DNA of 64,000 bases, taken from positions 1,674,001 through 1,738,000 of the forward strand of contig NZ_SDPT01000001.1 of the NCBI RefSeq assembly GCF_004135605.1, written 5' to 3'. This stretch comes from Sphingomonas desiccabilis. GTDB lineage: Bacteria; Pseudomonadota; Alphaproteobacteria; Sphingomonadales; Sphingomonadaceae. Positions 1 through 8,627 of this stretch are shown here, piece by piece. The position numbers were made by a program, and so were the translations under genes. Under the pieces are notes generated by a model that was not told the DNA's origin, made no database searches, and saw only the letters and a program-made list of their open reading frames with translations. How positions within the stretch are numbered: the stretch's first letter is position 1; each line of letters starts with the position of its first letter.

Positions 1-20
1 TGCACCCCCGGACCGATGCG

Positions 21-3000
21 TCAGAACTGGAAGCGTACGCCCGCCCGGAACGTACGGCCAAGCACATCGTACAGGGCCGGGTTCACGAAGTACGGCGAGG
101 GCTCCGGGTCCTTGTTGAACAGGTTGTCGACCTTGAAATAGGCCGTCACCGCATCCGTCACGTTATAGGTACCACCCACGTCCATGTAGAAGGAACCGGG
201 TACGAAGTTCTTGTCGATCGTCGGCCGGTTGTTGGTCGACGTCGGGCAGCTGCCGGGCGTGCAGGCGATATACTGGTTGCCGAGCACGCCGTCGCTGAAC
301 CAACGCTCCTGAAGCAGGATCGAGAAGCGGTCGGTTTCATAGGTCTGCTGCGCCAGCCACTTCCAGTCCGGGGTGCTGCCGATGTTCACGCCCGCGCTGT
401 CGTTCGGGATCGTATTGGGCAGCCCGGTGTCCGTCACGAACTTGCGGATGTTGGTCGCCAGCACGCGCGCGGTGAAGCTGCCCGGCAGACCGAGCGGCTG
501 CTGCCAGCGGTAGCTCGCCTCGATGTCGACGCCTTCGGTCACGATCGAGGCGAGGTTGAACGCCTGCACGTTGACATAATTCGGCCCGTTGGGGTTGTTC
601 AGGTCGAACACGCCGCAGGTTTCCGGACGAACCCCAAGGAAGCACAGGTTGACGATGTCCTGCGCGCCCAGGCTCGAGATCACGTCGGTGATCTTGATGT
701 GGTAGTAATCGACCGAGACGCTCAGCCCCGGCAGCCACGACGAGTTCGCAAAGGCGATGCCCGCCGTCGTGTTGCGCGCGATTTCCGGCGTCAGGTTGGT
801 GTTGCCGATGGTGTTCTGGATGACCAGCACGTTCTGGTTGTTGAACGGATCGAAGAAGTTCGGCAGCGTCGTCGTGACGGGGGCTGCGAACAGCTCCGAC
901 AGGTTCGGTGCGCGCACGTCGCGCGACGTCACGCCGCGCAGGCGGAAGCCGTCGACCGGCAGATCCCACGTGCCGCCGAGCTTCCACGCCCAGACTGTGC
1001 CCGAGGTGCTATAGTCGGTGACGCGGCCGGCGCCGTTGATGTTGGCGCGGCCAAGCGTTTCCGAATCGAGGATCGGCACGTCGACTTCGACGAATGCTTC
1101 CTTGACGCTATAGGCGCCTTTGCCGTTCTTGTAGTTGCCGGCATACCAGTTGTTGCCACCCGGCAGTAGCACGGGGTCGACCGGATAGGCAGCATCGTTC
1201 GGCGTGTTCTCGATGCCCGCACCATAGGCGTCCGCGCGCACCTTGTAGAACTCGTGGCGATATTCGCCGCCGAACGCGAACGACACTGGCCCCGCCCACA
1301 GGCTGAACGGCGAGCCCGAGAAGTTGAGGCTGACGACATCCTGAGTCTGGCGCGTACGCTGGAACGGGCCGTTTTCGGGCAGCACATAGTCCAGCGCCGC
1401 CTGCGACGGATTGCCGCCGAAGACATTGAACGGCTGGCAGCCGTTCGCGCGTGCGATCGGATCGGCGCAGACGATCGCCCCGTTCAGGGTCGTTGCGTTG
1501 ATCGCCTGGTTGAAACGGCGCGACAGCAGCACATTGCTGACGTCGATGTCGGTGTAGTTGCGGCCGTGCTCGTAGTAGGCGTCATAGCTCCAATCCGAGC
1601 CGAGCACCGACTGGCGTCCCTTTGCACCCACGACGAAGCGATACTGGCGGCGATCGGTATGCACCTTTGCGTCGCCGACCGCTGCGTTGCTGGTGCCGAA
1701 CTGAAAGTTGGTGATCCCTGCCGCAGCGCATGCCGAGCGGATCGACACGGGCACGAACGGATTGGCGCATTCGATCGTCAGGTTCGGGCGGTTTGCACCG
1801 GCGACCGGCACGTTGTTCGTCTTGACCTGCGCAATGTTGGCGGAAACGTAAATCTCGTTGTTGGGCGAGAAGTCGAAACCGACGCGTCCATAGCCGCCCA
1901 AGCGCTGGATGCCCGACTGGAGCGAGCGGCCGGCATCGACGTTCCCCGAAAGGTCCCCGCCGATGCAGAAGCCGGGATAGCAGCCGGCGACGGTGCCGGC
2001 CGCGTCGCGCCCGGGCACGCCGTTGGAGCCGTATTGGAACTCGAACGGGCTGCCGGACTGGTCGAAGGCGATGCCCTGAAGCGGGCCGGCAGTGATCAGG
2101 CCGTACTTGGTGTAGTTATAGGGCTGGGCGTAATCGAGGTAGACATATTGCGGTGAGCCGTCGTTGAAGACGTTGCGGTTGATGAGCGTCGATTGGCGGA
2201 ACCAGTCACGCCCGCCGGCAAGATCGGTACCGAAGCCGTCGCCGCTGACGCCCGCTTCCTTTGCGAATTCGCCGCTGGCGACGACATGCAGGCGGTCGCC
2301 CAGGAAGCTCTTGCCCGCGGCGAGCTGGATCAGCCCCTGCTCGTTGTCGCCATAGGTGGTGATGCCGCCCTGGACGTTGCCCTTGAAGCCTTCGAAGCGA
2401 GTGTCAGTGATGAAGTTGACGACACCGCCGACCGCGTCCGAGCCGTAGGAGGCGGAGGCACCGCCGTTGACCACGTCGACGCGCTTGATCAGCAGCTGCG
2501 GAAAAAGGCTGATGTCCGGAACGCCGGTAACGTTCGCACCGACGACGCGCTGGCCGTCGAGCAGGGTCAGGGTGCGGATCGCGCCGACGCCGCGCAGCGA
2601 GAAGGAGCTGAGCCCCTGCTGTCCGCTCGAGGTGCTAAACGTGCCGGTGCTGGTGCCGGTCGAGCCCTGGAGCGACGGCAGCTGCGCGATGGTGGTGAAG
2701 ACGTTGGGCTGCGCATTGGCGGCGATCGCGCCCGCGTCGATCATCGTGGTCGGGGTCGGCGCGTTGAAGCCGCTCGTGGTGATGCGCGATCCGGTGACGA
2801 CGATGTCCTGCGCCGCGCCGCTCTCTGCTTCACCGGCGGCGGGTGTGGAGGTGAGTGCCGCTTGTGCATCGTCCTGTTCGGCGGCCTGCGGCTGGGATAC
2901 CTCCGGTTGGGCGGAGCCCGTATCCTGCGCCCAAGCCGGCGCGGCCGCCATGCACGCGATCGCTATCGCCATGCCGGCGACCCCGTGCCGGATGTACGCG

Positions 3001-3029
3001 TCGCTCCCTGCCGATCCCTTTTTCCGCAT
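21..3029 (-). CDS. TonB-dependent outer-membrane receptor (1)
   Basis: This is an outer-membrane active transporter, probably for an oligosaccharide given the neighbouring genes. The 1002-residue product begins with a signal peptide ending in AAPAWAQ, then a Q/A/E-rich linker, then a TonB-box-like DIVVTGSRI. The plug domain follows (SFSLRGVG, TLTLLDGQRV, SYGSDAVGGVVNFIT), then a long beta-barrel that ends in the terminal aromatic VRFQF typical of outer-membrane proteins. I chose the ATG at 3029, which has GGGAG about 8 nt upstream, over an ATG 13 codons earlier that lacks a clear ribosome binding site. It lies downstream of SapC and the cupin gene on the same strand but has its own operator-like palindrome at 3326-3339. 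The substrate cannot be read from sequence. Confidence 0.93.
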   Translation of the reverse strand: MRKKGSAGSDAYIRHGVAGMAIAIACMAAAPAWAQDTGSAQPEVSQPQAAEQDDAQAALTSTPAAGEAESGAAQDIVVTGSRITTSGFNAPTPTTMIDAGAIAANAQPNVFTTIAQLPSLQGSTGTSTGTFSTSSGQQGLSSFSLRGVGAIRTLTLLDGQRVVGANVTGVPDISLFPQLLIKRVDVVNGGASASYGSDAVGGVVNFITDTRFEGFKGNVQGGITTYGDNEQGLIQLAAGKSFLGDRLHVVASGEFAKEAGVSGDGFGTDLAGGRDWFRQSTLINRNVFNDGSPQYVYLDYAQPYNYTKYGLITAGPLQGIAFDQSGSPFEFQYGSNGVPGRDAAGTVAGCYPGFCIGGDLSGNVDAGRSLQSGIQRLGGYGRVGFDFSPNNEIYVSANIAQVKTNNVPVAGANRPNLTIECANPFVPVSIRSACAAAGITNFQFGTSNAAVGDAKVHTDRRQYRFVVGAKGRQSVLGSDWSYDAYYEHGRNYTDIDVSNVLLSRRFNQAINATTLNGAIVCADPIARANGCQPFNVFGGNPSQAALDYVLPENGPFQRTRQTQDVVSLNFSGSPFSLWAGPVSFAFGGEYRHEFYKVRADAYGAGIENTPNDAAYPVDPVLLPGGNNWYAGNYKNGKGAYSVKEAFVEVDVPILDSETLGRANINGAGRVTDYSTSGTVWAWKLGGTWDLPVDGFRLRGVTSRDVRAPNLSELFAAPVTTTLPNFFDPFNNQNVLVIQNTIGNTNLTPEIARNTTAGIAFANSSWLPGLSVSVDYYHIKITDVISSLGAQDIVNLCFLGVRPETCGVFDLNNPNGPNYVNVQAFNLASIVTEGVDIEASYRWQQPLGLPGSFTARVLATNIRKFVTDTGLPNTIPNDSAGVNIGSTPDWKWLAQQTYETDRFSILLQERWFSDGVLGNQYIACTPGSCPTSTNNRPTIDKNFVPGSFYMDVGGTYNVTDAVTAYFKVDNLFNKDPEPSPYFVNPALYDVLGRTFRAGVRFQF

Positions 3030-3607
3030 CCCTGCTCTCCCTTTTGCCTTCACCGTTCGGTCCAGCACGGGCGCGTGCCCCCAGCGGCCGCTCCACCCGG
3101 AGTGAACCCAAGTTCTTCAGTTCGGAGGATTGTTGGCCAGGAACGCCGGGTGAGCGTCATGCGCAGCCGCAGATCAGGCGGCCTTTCAACAGCATGGCGA
3201 TGTCTCAGACGTGCCTGTACGCCGTAACGATCATCCTCTCCTCGTTCACGCATCCGCTGGGTCGTCGGTCACACTTCGACAGGAGTCGGCGCGAACCGTT
3301 CGCCCGCAGCCCCGAAGGCCATCTACGGTAACGTTACCATTCACAGTTCAACTGTTGCGCGTGCGTTGTCAATACTCGGACAACGAAGTTTGATGCGCTC
3401 GATCCTGCGTTCAGATCATGGCCGGGTGCAGCGCCGCCGTTTGGAAACCCCGCACCGCGCACGACTTTTCTTCTGGCGTTTCAGAACGTTGGACGCCCGG
3501 CTTGAAGAGACCGATCGGCGTGGAAGCGCTCCTCGGCGGAACTTCAGGGATGACCGACCCACGATCCTCGCGCGACAAACACCCTCGCTGGCGCGCCCGG
3601 CCGCAAA
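3030..3607. other. Intergenic leader region with operator
   Basis: These 578 bases separate the cupin gene from the first TonB receptor, both on the minus strand. The only recognisable element is the palindrome at 3326-3339. It lies about 300 bp from the receptor start codon, so the receptor may have a long untranslated leader. I see no convincing gene, tRNA or Rho-independent terminator here; short open frames in this stretch have no recognisable protein content. Confidence 0.5.
3326..3339. promoter_or_regulatory. XylR-type operator upstream of TonB receptor 1
   Basis: The sequence CGGTAACGTTACCA contains the perfect 12-bp palindrome GGTAACGTTACC and matches TGNTANCGNTANCA except at the first base. 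Its CG-centred dyad is typical of LacI-family operators. It lies upstream of the minus-strand receptor and is probably bound by the LacI-family regulator encoded at 35756-36841. Confidence 0.6.
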
Positions 3608-4606
3608 TCAACCACCCCGCAGCATGCGCATCACCAGCGCGCGAATCCGCCCCTGGTTCTCCTTTTCCGCTCCAAGCACGCCGTGGTGCTCCGGGGGCAA
3701 AAAACCGAGCGGGTGCCCTTCTGGTCGGAAGACATAGTGATCGAACCACGCGCGCCACCCCGCCCGCTCGGCAGCCGGACGCTCTGCGATGGCGACGAGG
3801 GCCAGCATCATCGCGGTATACGGCTGGTCCGGCCCCGTGGCGAAACCGTCCCACCAGAAATTGACGAGGACATTCACCTCGCCCGTCGCCTCGACCTGGT
3901 GCCACCAGAGCTTGGGAAGGTAGAGCGCGTCCCCTGGATCCAGGTCTACGATCAGCGCACGCTCCCTCGCGCGCTCGAACCGCGGGAACCGGGGGTCACC
4001 GGGCGGACTTCCGGCCGCAAGGCTGACCGGCTGGCCGGCAAGCGTGTGGTCGATCGGCCCGACGTAGAGGTCCCCGATGGCGTCGGGCGGGAACAGCGTG
4101 AAACGACGGCGGCCCGCCGCCACGCAGGCAACGTTGTCCATTGTGTCATAGTGGCAGGCGACGGTCGAAGGATGCCCGATCCAGAAGCGCGGCCGCACGG
4201 CGGTGGGAACGAACGGCAGCCGCACCGTCTGCTCGATCCCGGGGAAATAGGTCTCGGCGGTAAGGGACCCCATGTACCTGGTCGGCTTGTCCCGCGCTCC
4301 AGCGGTCGCAAGGATTTGGGCAAGGCCGTCGCGGAACAACATGGTCTCGCGCGTGAAATTGAAGCCCGTCAGCGCCTCGTCATAATGATAGCGTGCGCCG
4401 ATCTCCGGTGCGCCGACGAACACCTCGGCCGCCCGCCCGGCCTCGAAGCGAAGGAGGTGATCGACGACGCCTTGCAGGTCACCTCCGGCCAGCATCGGCC
4501 AGTGCCGGGCCGCGCCGCGGAGCACGACAGGCACGCATCGCTCCATCACCAGCGTCCGGAAACGCTCCGGATCCTCCAGCGCCCCCTCGGCCGGCTTCTC
4601 GATCAC
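3608..4606 (-). CDS. Cupin-like (JmjC/Cupin_8) domain protein
   Basis: This 332-residue protein belongs to the Cupin_8/JmjC-like family of Fe(II)/2-oxoglutarate enzymes, several of which hydroxylate protein side chains. Candidate metal ligands are visible: the HxD motif His152/Asp154 in CHYDTMDN and a distal His236 in PKLWWHQVE, the latter after the PGDALYLP strand typical of the fold. There is no signal peptide, so it is probably cytoplasmic. Translation starts at GTG (4606), overlapping the SapC stop codon, which implies translational coupling. Such genes often sit beside SapC, TonB receptors and tryptophan-halogenase homologues in sphingomonads, Caulobacter and Xanthomonas. The substrate is unknown; hydroxylase activity is inferred from the fold. 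Confidence 0.85.
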   Translation of the reverse strand: MIEKPAEGALEDPERFRTLVMERCVPVVLRGAARHWPMLAGGDLQGVVDHLLRFEAGRAAEVFVGAPEIGARYHYDEALTGFNFTRETMLFRDGLAQILATAGARDKPTRYMGSLTAETYFPGIEQTVRLPFVPTAVRPRFWIGHPSTVACHYDTMDNVACVAAGRRRFTLFPPDAIGDLYVGPIDHTLAGQPVSLAAGSPPGDPRFPRFERARERALIVDLDPGDALYLPKLWWHQVEATGEVNVLVNFWWDGFATGPDQPYTAMMLALVAIAERPAAERAGWRAWFDHYVFRPEGHPLGFLPPEHHGVLGAEKENQGRIRALVMRMLRGG

Positions 4607-5289
4607 GCGCCTGCCTCCGCAAGCCTGCTGTTGCGGATCCTCGCAAGCGTTCGGAGATGGCGTACCGAACCCGCCTGCGCATAGGCGAGCTGCAGGTCCC
4701 CGTTCCGGAACAATTCGAGCGCCGCAGCATCCGGCAGCGCGTGCAGCGCGTCCAGGCTCACCGTGTAGAGCCCCTCGAGGCGCAAAGGCTTGCCATCGTC
4801 GAAGTTGAGGGTGACGTCGATCGGCTCCAGCAACCGGTGCGCCAGGAAGCGCTGGATCACCGCGTCCGTAGCCGGGATGCCCGCCTGGAGCCGCTGAAGC
4901 GCATGCTGAACCCGCTTGAGCGCCACACTGGGAGTGCCGTCGCTCTCGAACAGCGCCTGGCCCCCGGTTTGCGCAAAGGCGGGATGCTCCCGATCCACGA
5001 CGATGCCGTCGTCCCCGACGAAGAACCCCTGACGCTCGAGGTCCGCCGGACGATAGTCGGGCAACAGCCCGTCCGTCGTCAGCAGATTCCGCCCAGGCTC
5101 CACGCCCATCACCACCCCGGCGTAGAACGCTCCGGTTTCGGGATGCTTGGTGAACAGGATCGGATAATAGGGCGCGGCTTGCAGAAACTCGTCCGCCACG
5201 ATCTGCGCAAAGTGGCGCGTCGAGTCGCCTGCTCGCGTGACCCGCAGGTCTGCGTGCCGCGATTGGTCCAACAATTCCCAGATAGGCAT
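4603..5289 (-). CDS. SapC family protein
   Basis: This 228-residue SapC-family protein is named after a Campylobacter S-layer secretion gene, but in proteobacteria it is found mainly beside TonB receptors and its role there is unknown. Family-type segments include YYPILFTKHPETGAFYAG near the N-terminus and ALFESDGTPS in the middle. No signal peptide or membrane segment is evident. The start at 5289 (MPIWELL) has GGAGG at a good distance; the open frame continues upstream but that part is not SapC-like. It is the first gene of a two-gene unit with the cupin gene and diverges from the TonB receptor at 5529, with an operator-like site between them. Confidence 0.85.
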   Translation of the reverse strand: MPIWELLDQSRHADLRVTRAGDSTRHFAQIVADEFLQAAPYYPILFTKHPETGAFYAGVVMGVEPGRNLLTTDGLLPDYRPADLERQGFFVGDDGIVVDREHPAFAQTGGQALFESDGTPSVALKRVQHALQRLQAGIPATDAVIQRFLAHRLLEPIDVTLNFDDGKPLRLEGLYTVSLDALHALPDAAALELFRNGDLQLAYAQAGSVRHLRTLARIRNSRLAEAGA

Positions 5290-5403
5290 CCGGCCTCCCA
5301 CATCATGTTTTGTTCTTTGCCTAAGATCGCACGGGAAGTTCTCAGCGCAAAGCCAAGGCGACTTAACTCCGAGCAGACTTGCAATAGCAAGGAACGTGCG
5401 TAT

Positions 5404-5417
5404 TGTGAGCGCTAACG
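5404..5417. promoter_or_regulatory. XylR-type operator between sapC and TonB receptor 2
   Basis: TGTGAGCGCTAACG matches TGNTANCGNTANCA at all but two fixed positions and has the same CG-centred dyad. It sits in the divergent promoter region of sapC and TonB receptor 2, where one site could control both directions. It is weaker than the sites at 24353, 35727 and 52478. Confidence 0.5.
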
Positions 5418-5528
5418 CTTCCTGACGACCATGGGTGCCTGTCACCCTGATTCGGCCGCCGGCAGGCTGTTGTGGCGCACTCCCCGCACAAGAAGGGGCG
5501 GCGCTGCGTTGAAAGAGGGGATGTTGAA

Positions 5529-8500
5529 ATGGACTCCGATACCCGCCCGACTCGCGCGCGTTCTCGTCGTGCCCGCCTGCTCGCCTGCGCAACCAGTGCT
5601 GCGGCACTGAGCTGGGGGCTCCCCGCCGCCGCTCAGGATCAGGGCAGCCTGCAGAACAGCACCACGACAACTCCATCTGCGCCGCAGCCGGCTGTTCCAG
5701 CTACCGCTAACACGACCTCCGCACAGCAGGCGGGCCAGCCCCAGGACACCGCTACCGATCCAGCGACCACGCAGGGCAATTCGGTCGATGGCGGGGAAAT
5801 CGTCGTCACCGGTCTGCGCGGTTCGCTCCAGCGCAACCTCGACATCAAGCGCACGTCTTCGGGCGTGGTCGACGTCATCTCTGCCGAGGACATCGGCAAG
5901 TTCCCGGACTCGAACGTCGCGGCCTCGCTGCAGCGCCTGCCGGGCGTGTCGATCCAGCGCTCGGGCTCGCGCGGCGAACCTACCGGCATCACCGTTCGCG
6001 GCTTCGGCGGCGACTTCAACACGACGTTGTACGACGGGCGGCGCATCTCGACCGCAACCGGCGGACGCCAGATCGACTTCAGCACGGTGGGCGTCGACTT
6101 CATCGGCCAGCTTGCCGTGCTCAAGACGCCGGACGTCTCCCTCACCTCCAGTTCGATCGGCGCCACGGTGAACATCCAGTTCCCGAACGCCTTCGACCAT
6201 CCAGGCTTCCGCCTCGCCGCCTCTGCATCGGGCTCGCTCCAGGACCGTGCGGACAAGGTGACGCCCACTGCCGGCTTGCTGCTGAGCAACACCTTTGCCG
6301 ACGACACCATCGGCGTGCTGGCGGACGTGATCTACACGAAGCGGAATACCGACACCAACCGCGTCTATGTGTCGGGTTGGCCGGGCGGACTCTACGCGCC
6401 GTGCCAGCTGGCCGGGGGACCGACGACCTGCGCGCCGACCAGCAACCCGGAAGCGCCTGCGTACGCCACCCCTTCGAACCGCCAGAACCTGCCGGGCTGG
6501 TTCCCGCAGCAGTACGGCGCCGAGCAGCAGCGCGTCGAGGACGAGCGCGTCGATGCGCGCATCTCGCTCCAGTACCACCCGACCGACGACCTGATGGTGA
6601 CGCTGGACAACAACTTCTCGCGCCAGGAGATCACCCAGAACAACTATGCGTTCGGCGTCTGGTTCAACCAGGGCGACCTGCGCAACGTCACGCTGGATGA
6701 AAACGGCACGGCGGTCGACTTCACCCAGGCGGGTACGCCGACCGACTTCACCGCCGCCCTCAACACGCAGATCCTGCGCACCAACCAGACCGGCCTCAAC
6801 GTCAAGTACGACGCGACCGAGAACCTGACGCTGGAGGGCGATGTCGCCTATGCCAAGAGCTGGCTGAACCCGGGCGACGTGATCGGCAGCCAGAACGGCA
6901 ACATCGGCTATGGCGGCGATCTGTCCAACACGCTGCGCTTCACCATCGACGGCGACAGCAAGGACTCCTTCCCGTCGATCAGCAACTTCGGCCCCCGCGG
7001 CAATGCGGCCGGCTGGGCGGACCAGTCGCTGATCGGCTCGCACGTCACCGTCAACCAGACGCAGAAGAACACGGACGAACTGCTGCAATTCCGCGGGAAT
7101 GCGACCTGGAAGCAGGACGACCTGACGATCAAGGCCGGCGGCCAATATTACGAAGATACGTTCAAATTCCGCAACCAGAGCACGTTCACCAACAACTTCT
7201 GGCAGGCCTATGCCGGCTACGGTGCGCCTTCGGGACGCGCCACGGGTATCGCACCCTTGCCCGCCGACCTCTACCAGGGCTCGATCAGCCTCAACAAGTT
7301 CATCCCGGGCTTCAACGGATCGCTGCCGCCATCGGTGTTCATGTTCGATCCGGTCGCGTACCAGAACTTCCTGACCGGCCTTGGCAATCCGCAGGCCCAG
7401 AACATCCCCGGCTTCAACTACGACGGCGTGTCGGGGTTCACCGGCACGTTCGACGAGGCGGTCGATCCCGGCAGCGTCCTGCGGGTGAAGGAGAAGACCT
7501 GGTCGCTGTACCTGAGCGCGAGCTTCCAGACGGAAGTGGGCGGCCTGCCCTTCTCGTTCACGGCAGGCGTCCGCAACGAGCATACCAACCTCAAGGCGAC
7601 GGGCCAGGGTCGTCTGCCCACGTCCATCGTGCGCAGCGAGGCAGACCCGACGCTGCTCAGCATCCCGACCTATACCGACATCCAGCCGGCCACGAGCAAC
7701 AGCTCCTATTCCTATCTGCTGCCGAGCATCGACGCGAAGCTGGAGCTGACCGACAACCTGGTGCTGCGCTTCGACGCGTCGCGAACGCTTACCCGGCCCG
7801 GTCTGAACCTGCTCAACCCGGTTCTGAACGTCGGCAACGGCCAGCGCGTCGGCGCCCTGTCGGCAAGCGGCGGCAATCCCAATCTGCGGCCGTACCTGGC
7901 GGACAACTTCGACTTCGCAGCCGAATGGTACTACCGCCGCAACTCCTACCTGGCGGTCGACTTCTTCATCAAGAACGTCAGCAACTTCATCGTTGGCGGC
8001 GTCACCCGTCAGGCCATCAACGGCCTGATCGACCCGACGACCGGCGCGCTTGCGAGCTTCGCGGTGACCCAGCAGGTCAACGGGCCCGACGCGACCGTCC
8101 GCGGTGTCGAGCTCGCGTGGCAGCAGGTGTTCGGCGACAGCGGGTTCGGCTTCCAGGCGAACGCCACCTTCGTCGATACCAATCGACCCTATGACGAGAC
8201 GGACATCTCGCAGACCGGCTTTGCCGTCACCGGCCTTGCCAATTCGGCAAACTTCGTCGGCTTCTACGACAAGAACGGCGCACAGTTCCGCGCCGCCTTC
8301 AATTGGCGCGACAAGTATCTCCTGCAGTTCGGGCAGAACCAGAACACCGGTTCGTTCGGCGCAGAGCCGACCTTCGTCAACGAGAGCTTCCAGATCGATC
8401 TGACGGCGAGCTACGACATCAACCGCAACTTCAGCGTCTTTGCTGAGGCGCTGAACGTCAACAACAACCAGCAAAGCACGCATGGTCGCTACAGCAACCA

Positions 8501-8561
8501 GCTGCTCGACGTGTTCGATTACGGCCGGCGCTACACTTTGGGTGCTCGCTACCGCTTCTGA
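5529..8561 (+). CDS. TonB-dependent outer-membrane receptor (2)
   Basis: This 1010-residue receptor is of the Xanthomonas/Caulobacter carbohydrate type. It has an arginine-rich signal peptide ending near GLPAAAQ, a Thr/Pro/Gln-rich linker of about 80 residues, the box EIVVTGLRGSL, a plug with SAEDIGKFPDSNVA and LQRLPGVSIQR, and a 22-strand-type barrel ending in LGARYRF. The ATG at 5529 is preceded by GAGGGG eight bases away; an in-frame ATG 19 codons upstream has no such site. It heads an operon running through the halogenase, esterase, GH3, GH27 and GntR genes. The context suggests import of xylan-derived oligosaccharides. The motif IGKFPDSNVA is shared in kind with receptor 3 but not receptor 1. 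Confidence 0.94.
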   Translation: MDSDTRPTRARSRRARLLACATSAAALSWGLPAAAQDQGSLQNSTTTTPSAPQPAVPATANTTSAQQAGQPQDTATDPATTQGNSVDGGEIVVTGLRGSLQRNLDIKRTSSGVVDVISAEDIGKFPDSNVAASLQRLPGVSIQRSGSRGEPTGITVRGFGGDFNTTLYDGRRISTATGGRQIDFSTVGVDFIGQLAVLKTPDVSLTSSSIGATVNIQFPNAFDHPGFRLAASASGSLQDRADKVTPTAGLLLSNTFADDTIGVLADVIYTKRNTDTNRVYVSGWPGGLYAPCQLAGGPTTCAPTSNPEAPAYATPSNRQNLPGWFPQQYGAEQQRVEDERVDARISLQYHPTDDLMVTLDNNFSRQEITQNNYAFGVWFNQGDLRNVTLDENGTAVDFTQAGTPTDFTAALNTQILRTNQTGLNVKYDATENLTLEGDVAYAKSWLNPGDVIGSQNGNIGYGGDLSNTLRFTIDGDSKDSFPSISNFGPRGNAAGWADQSLIGSHVTVNQTQKNTDELLQFRGNATWKQDDLTIKAGGQYYEDTFKFRNQSTFTNNFWQAYAGYGAPSGRATGIAPLPADLYQGSISLNKFIPGFNGSLPPSVFMFDPVAYQNFLTGLGNPQAQNIPGFNYDGVSGFTGTFDEAVDPGSVLRVKEKTWSLYLSASFQTEVGGLPFSFTAGVRNEHTNLKATGQGRLPTSIVRSEADPTLLSIPTYTDIQPATSNSSYSYLLPSIDAKLELTDNLVLRFDASRTLTRPGLNLLNPVLNVGNGQRVGALSASGGNPNLRPYLADNFDFAAEWYYRRNSYLAVDFFIKNVSNFIVGGVTRQAINGLIDPTTGALASFAVTQQVNGPDATVRGVELAWQQVFGDSGFGFQANATFVDTNRPYDETDISQTGFAVTGLANSANFVGFYDKNGAQFRAAFNWRDKYLLQFGQNQNTGSFGAEPTFVNESFQIDLTASYDINRNFSVFAEALNVNNNQQSTHGRYSNQLLDVFDYGRRYTLGARYRF

Positions 8562-8627
8562 TGTTTCTCCCCACTCGGCGGAGCGCAACCCGGTTGTGCT
8601 CCGCCGATTTTTCGAACACGCAGTGCT

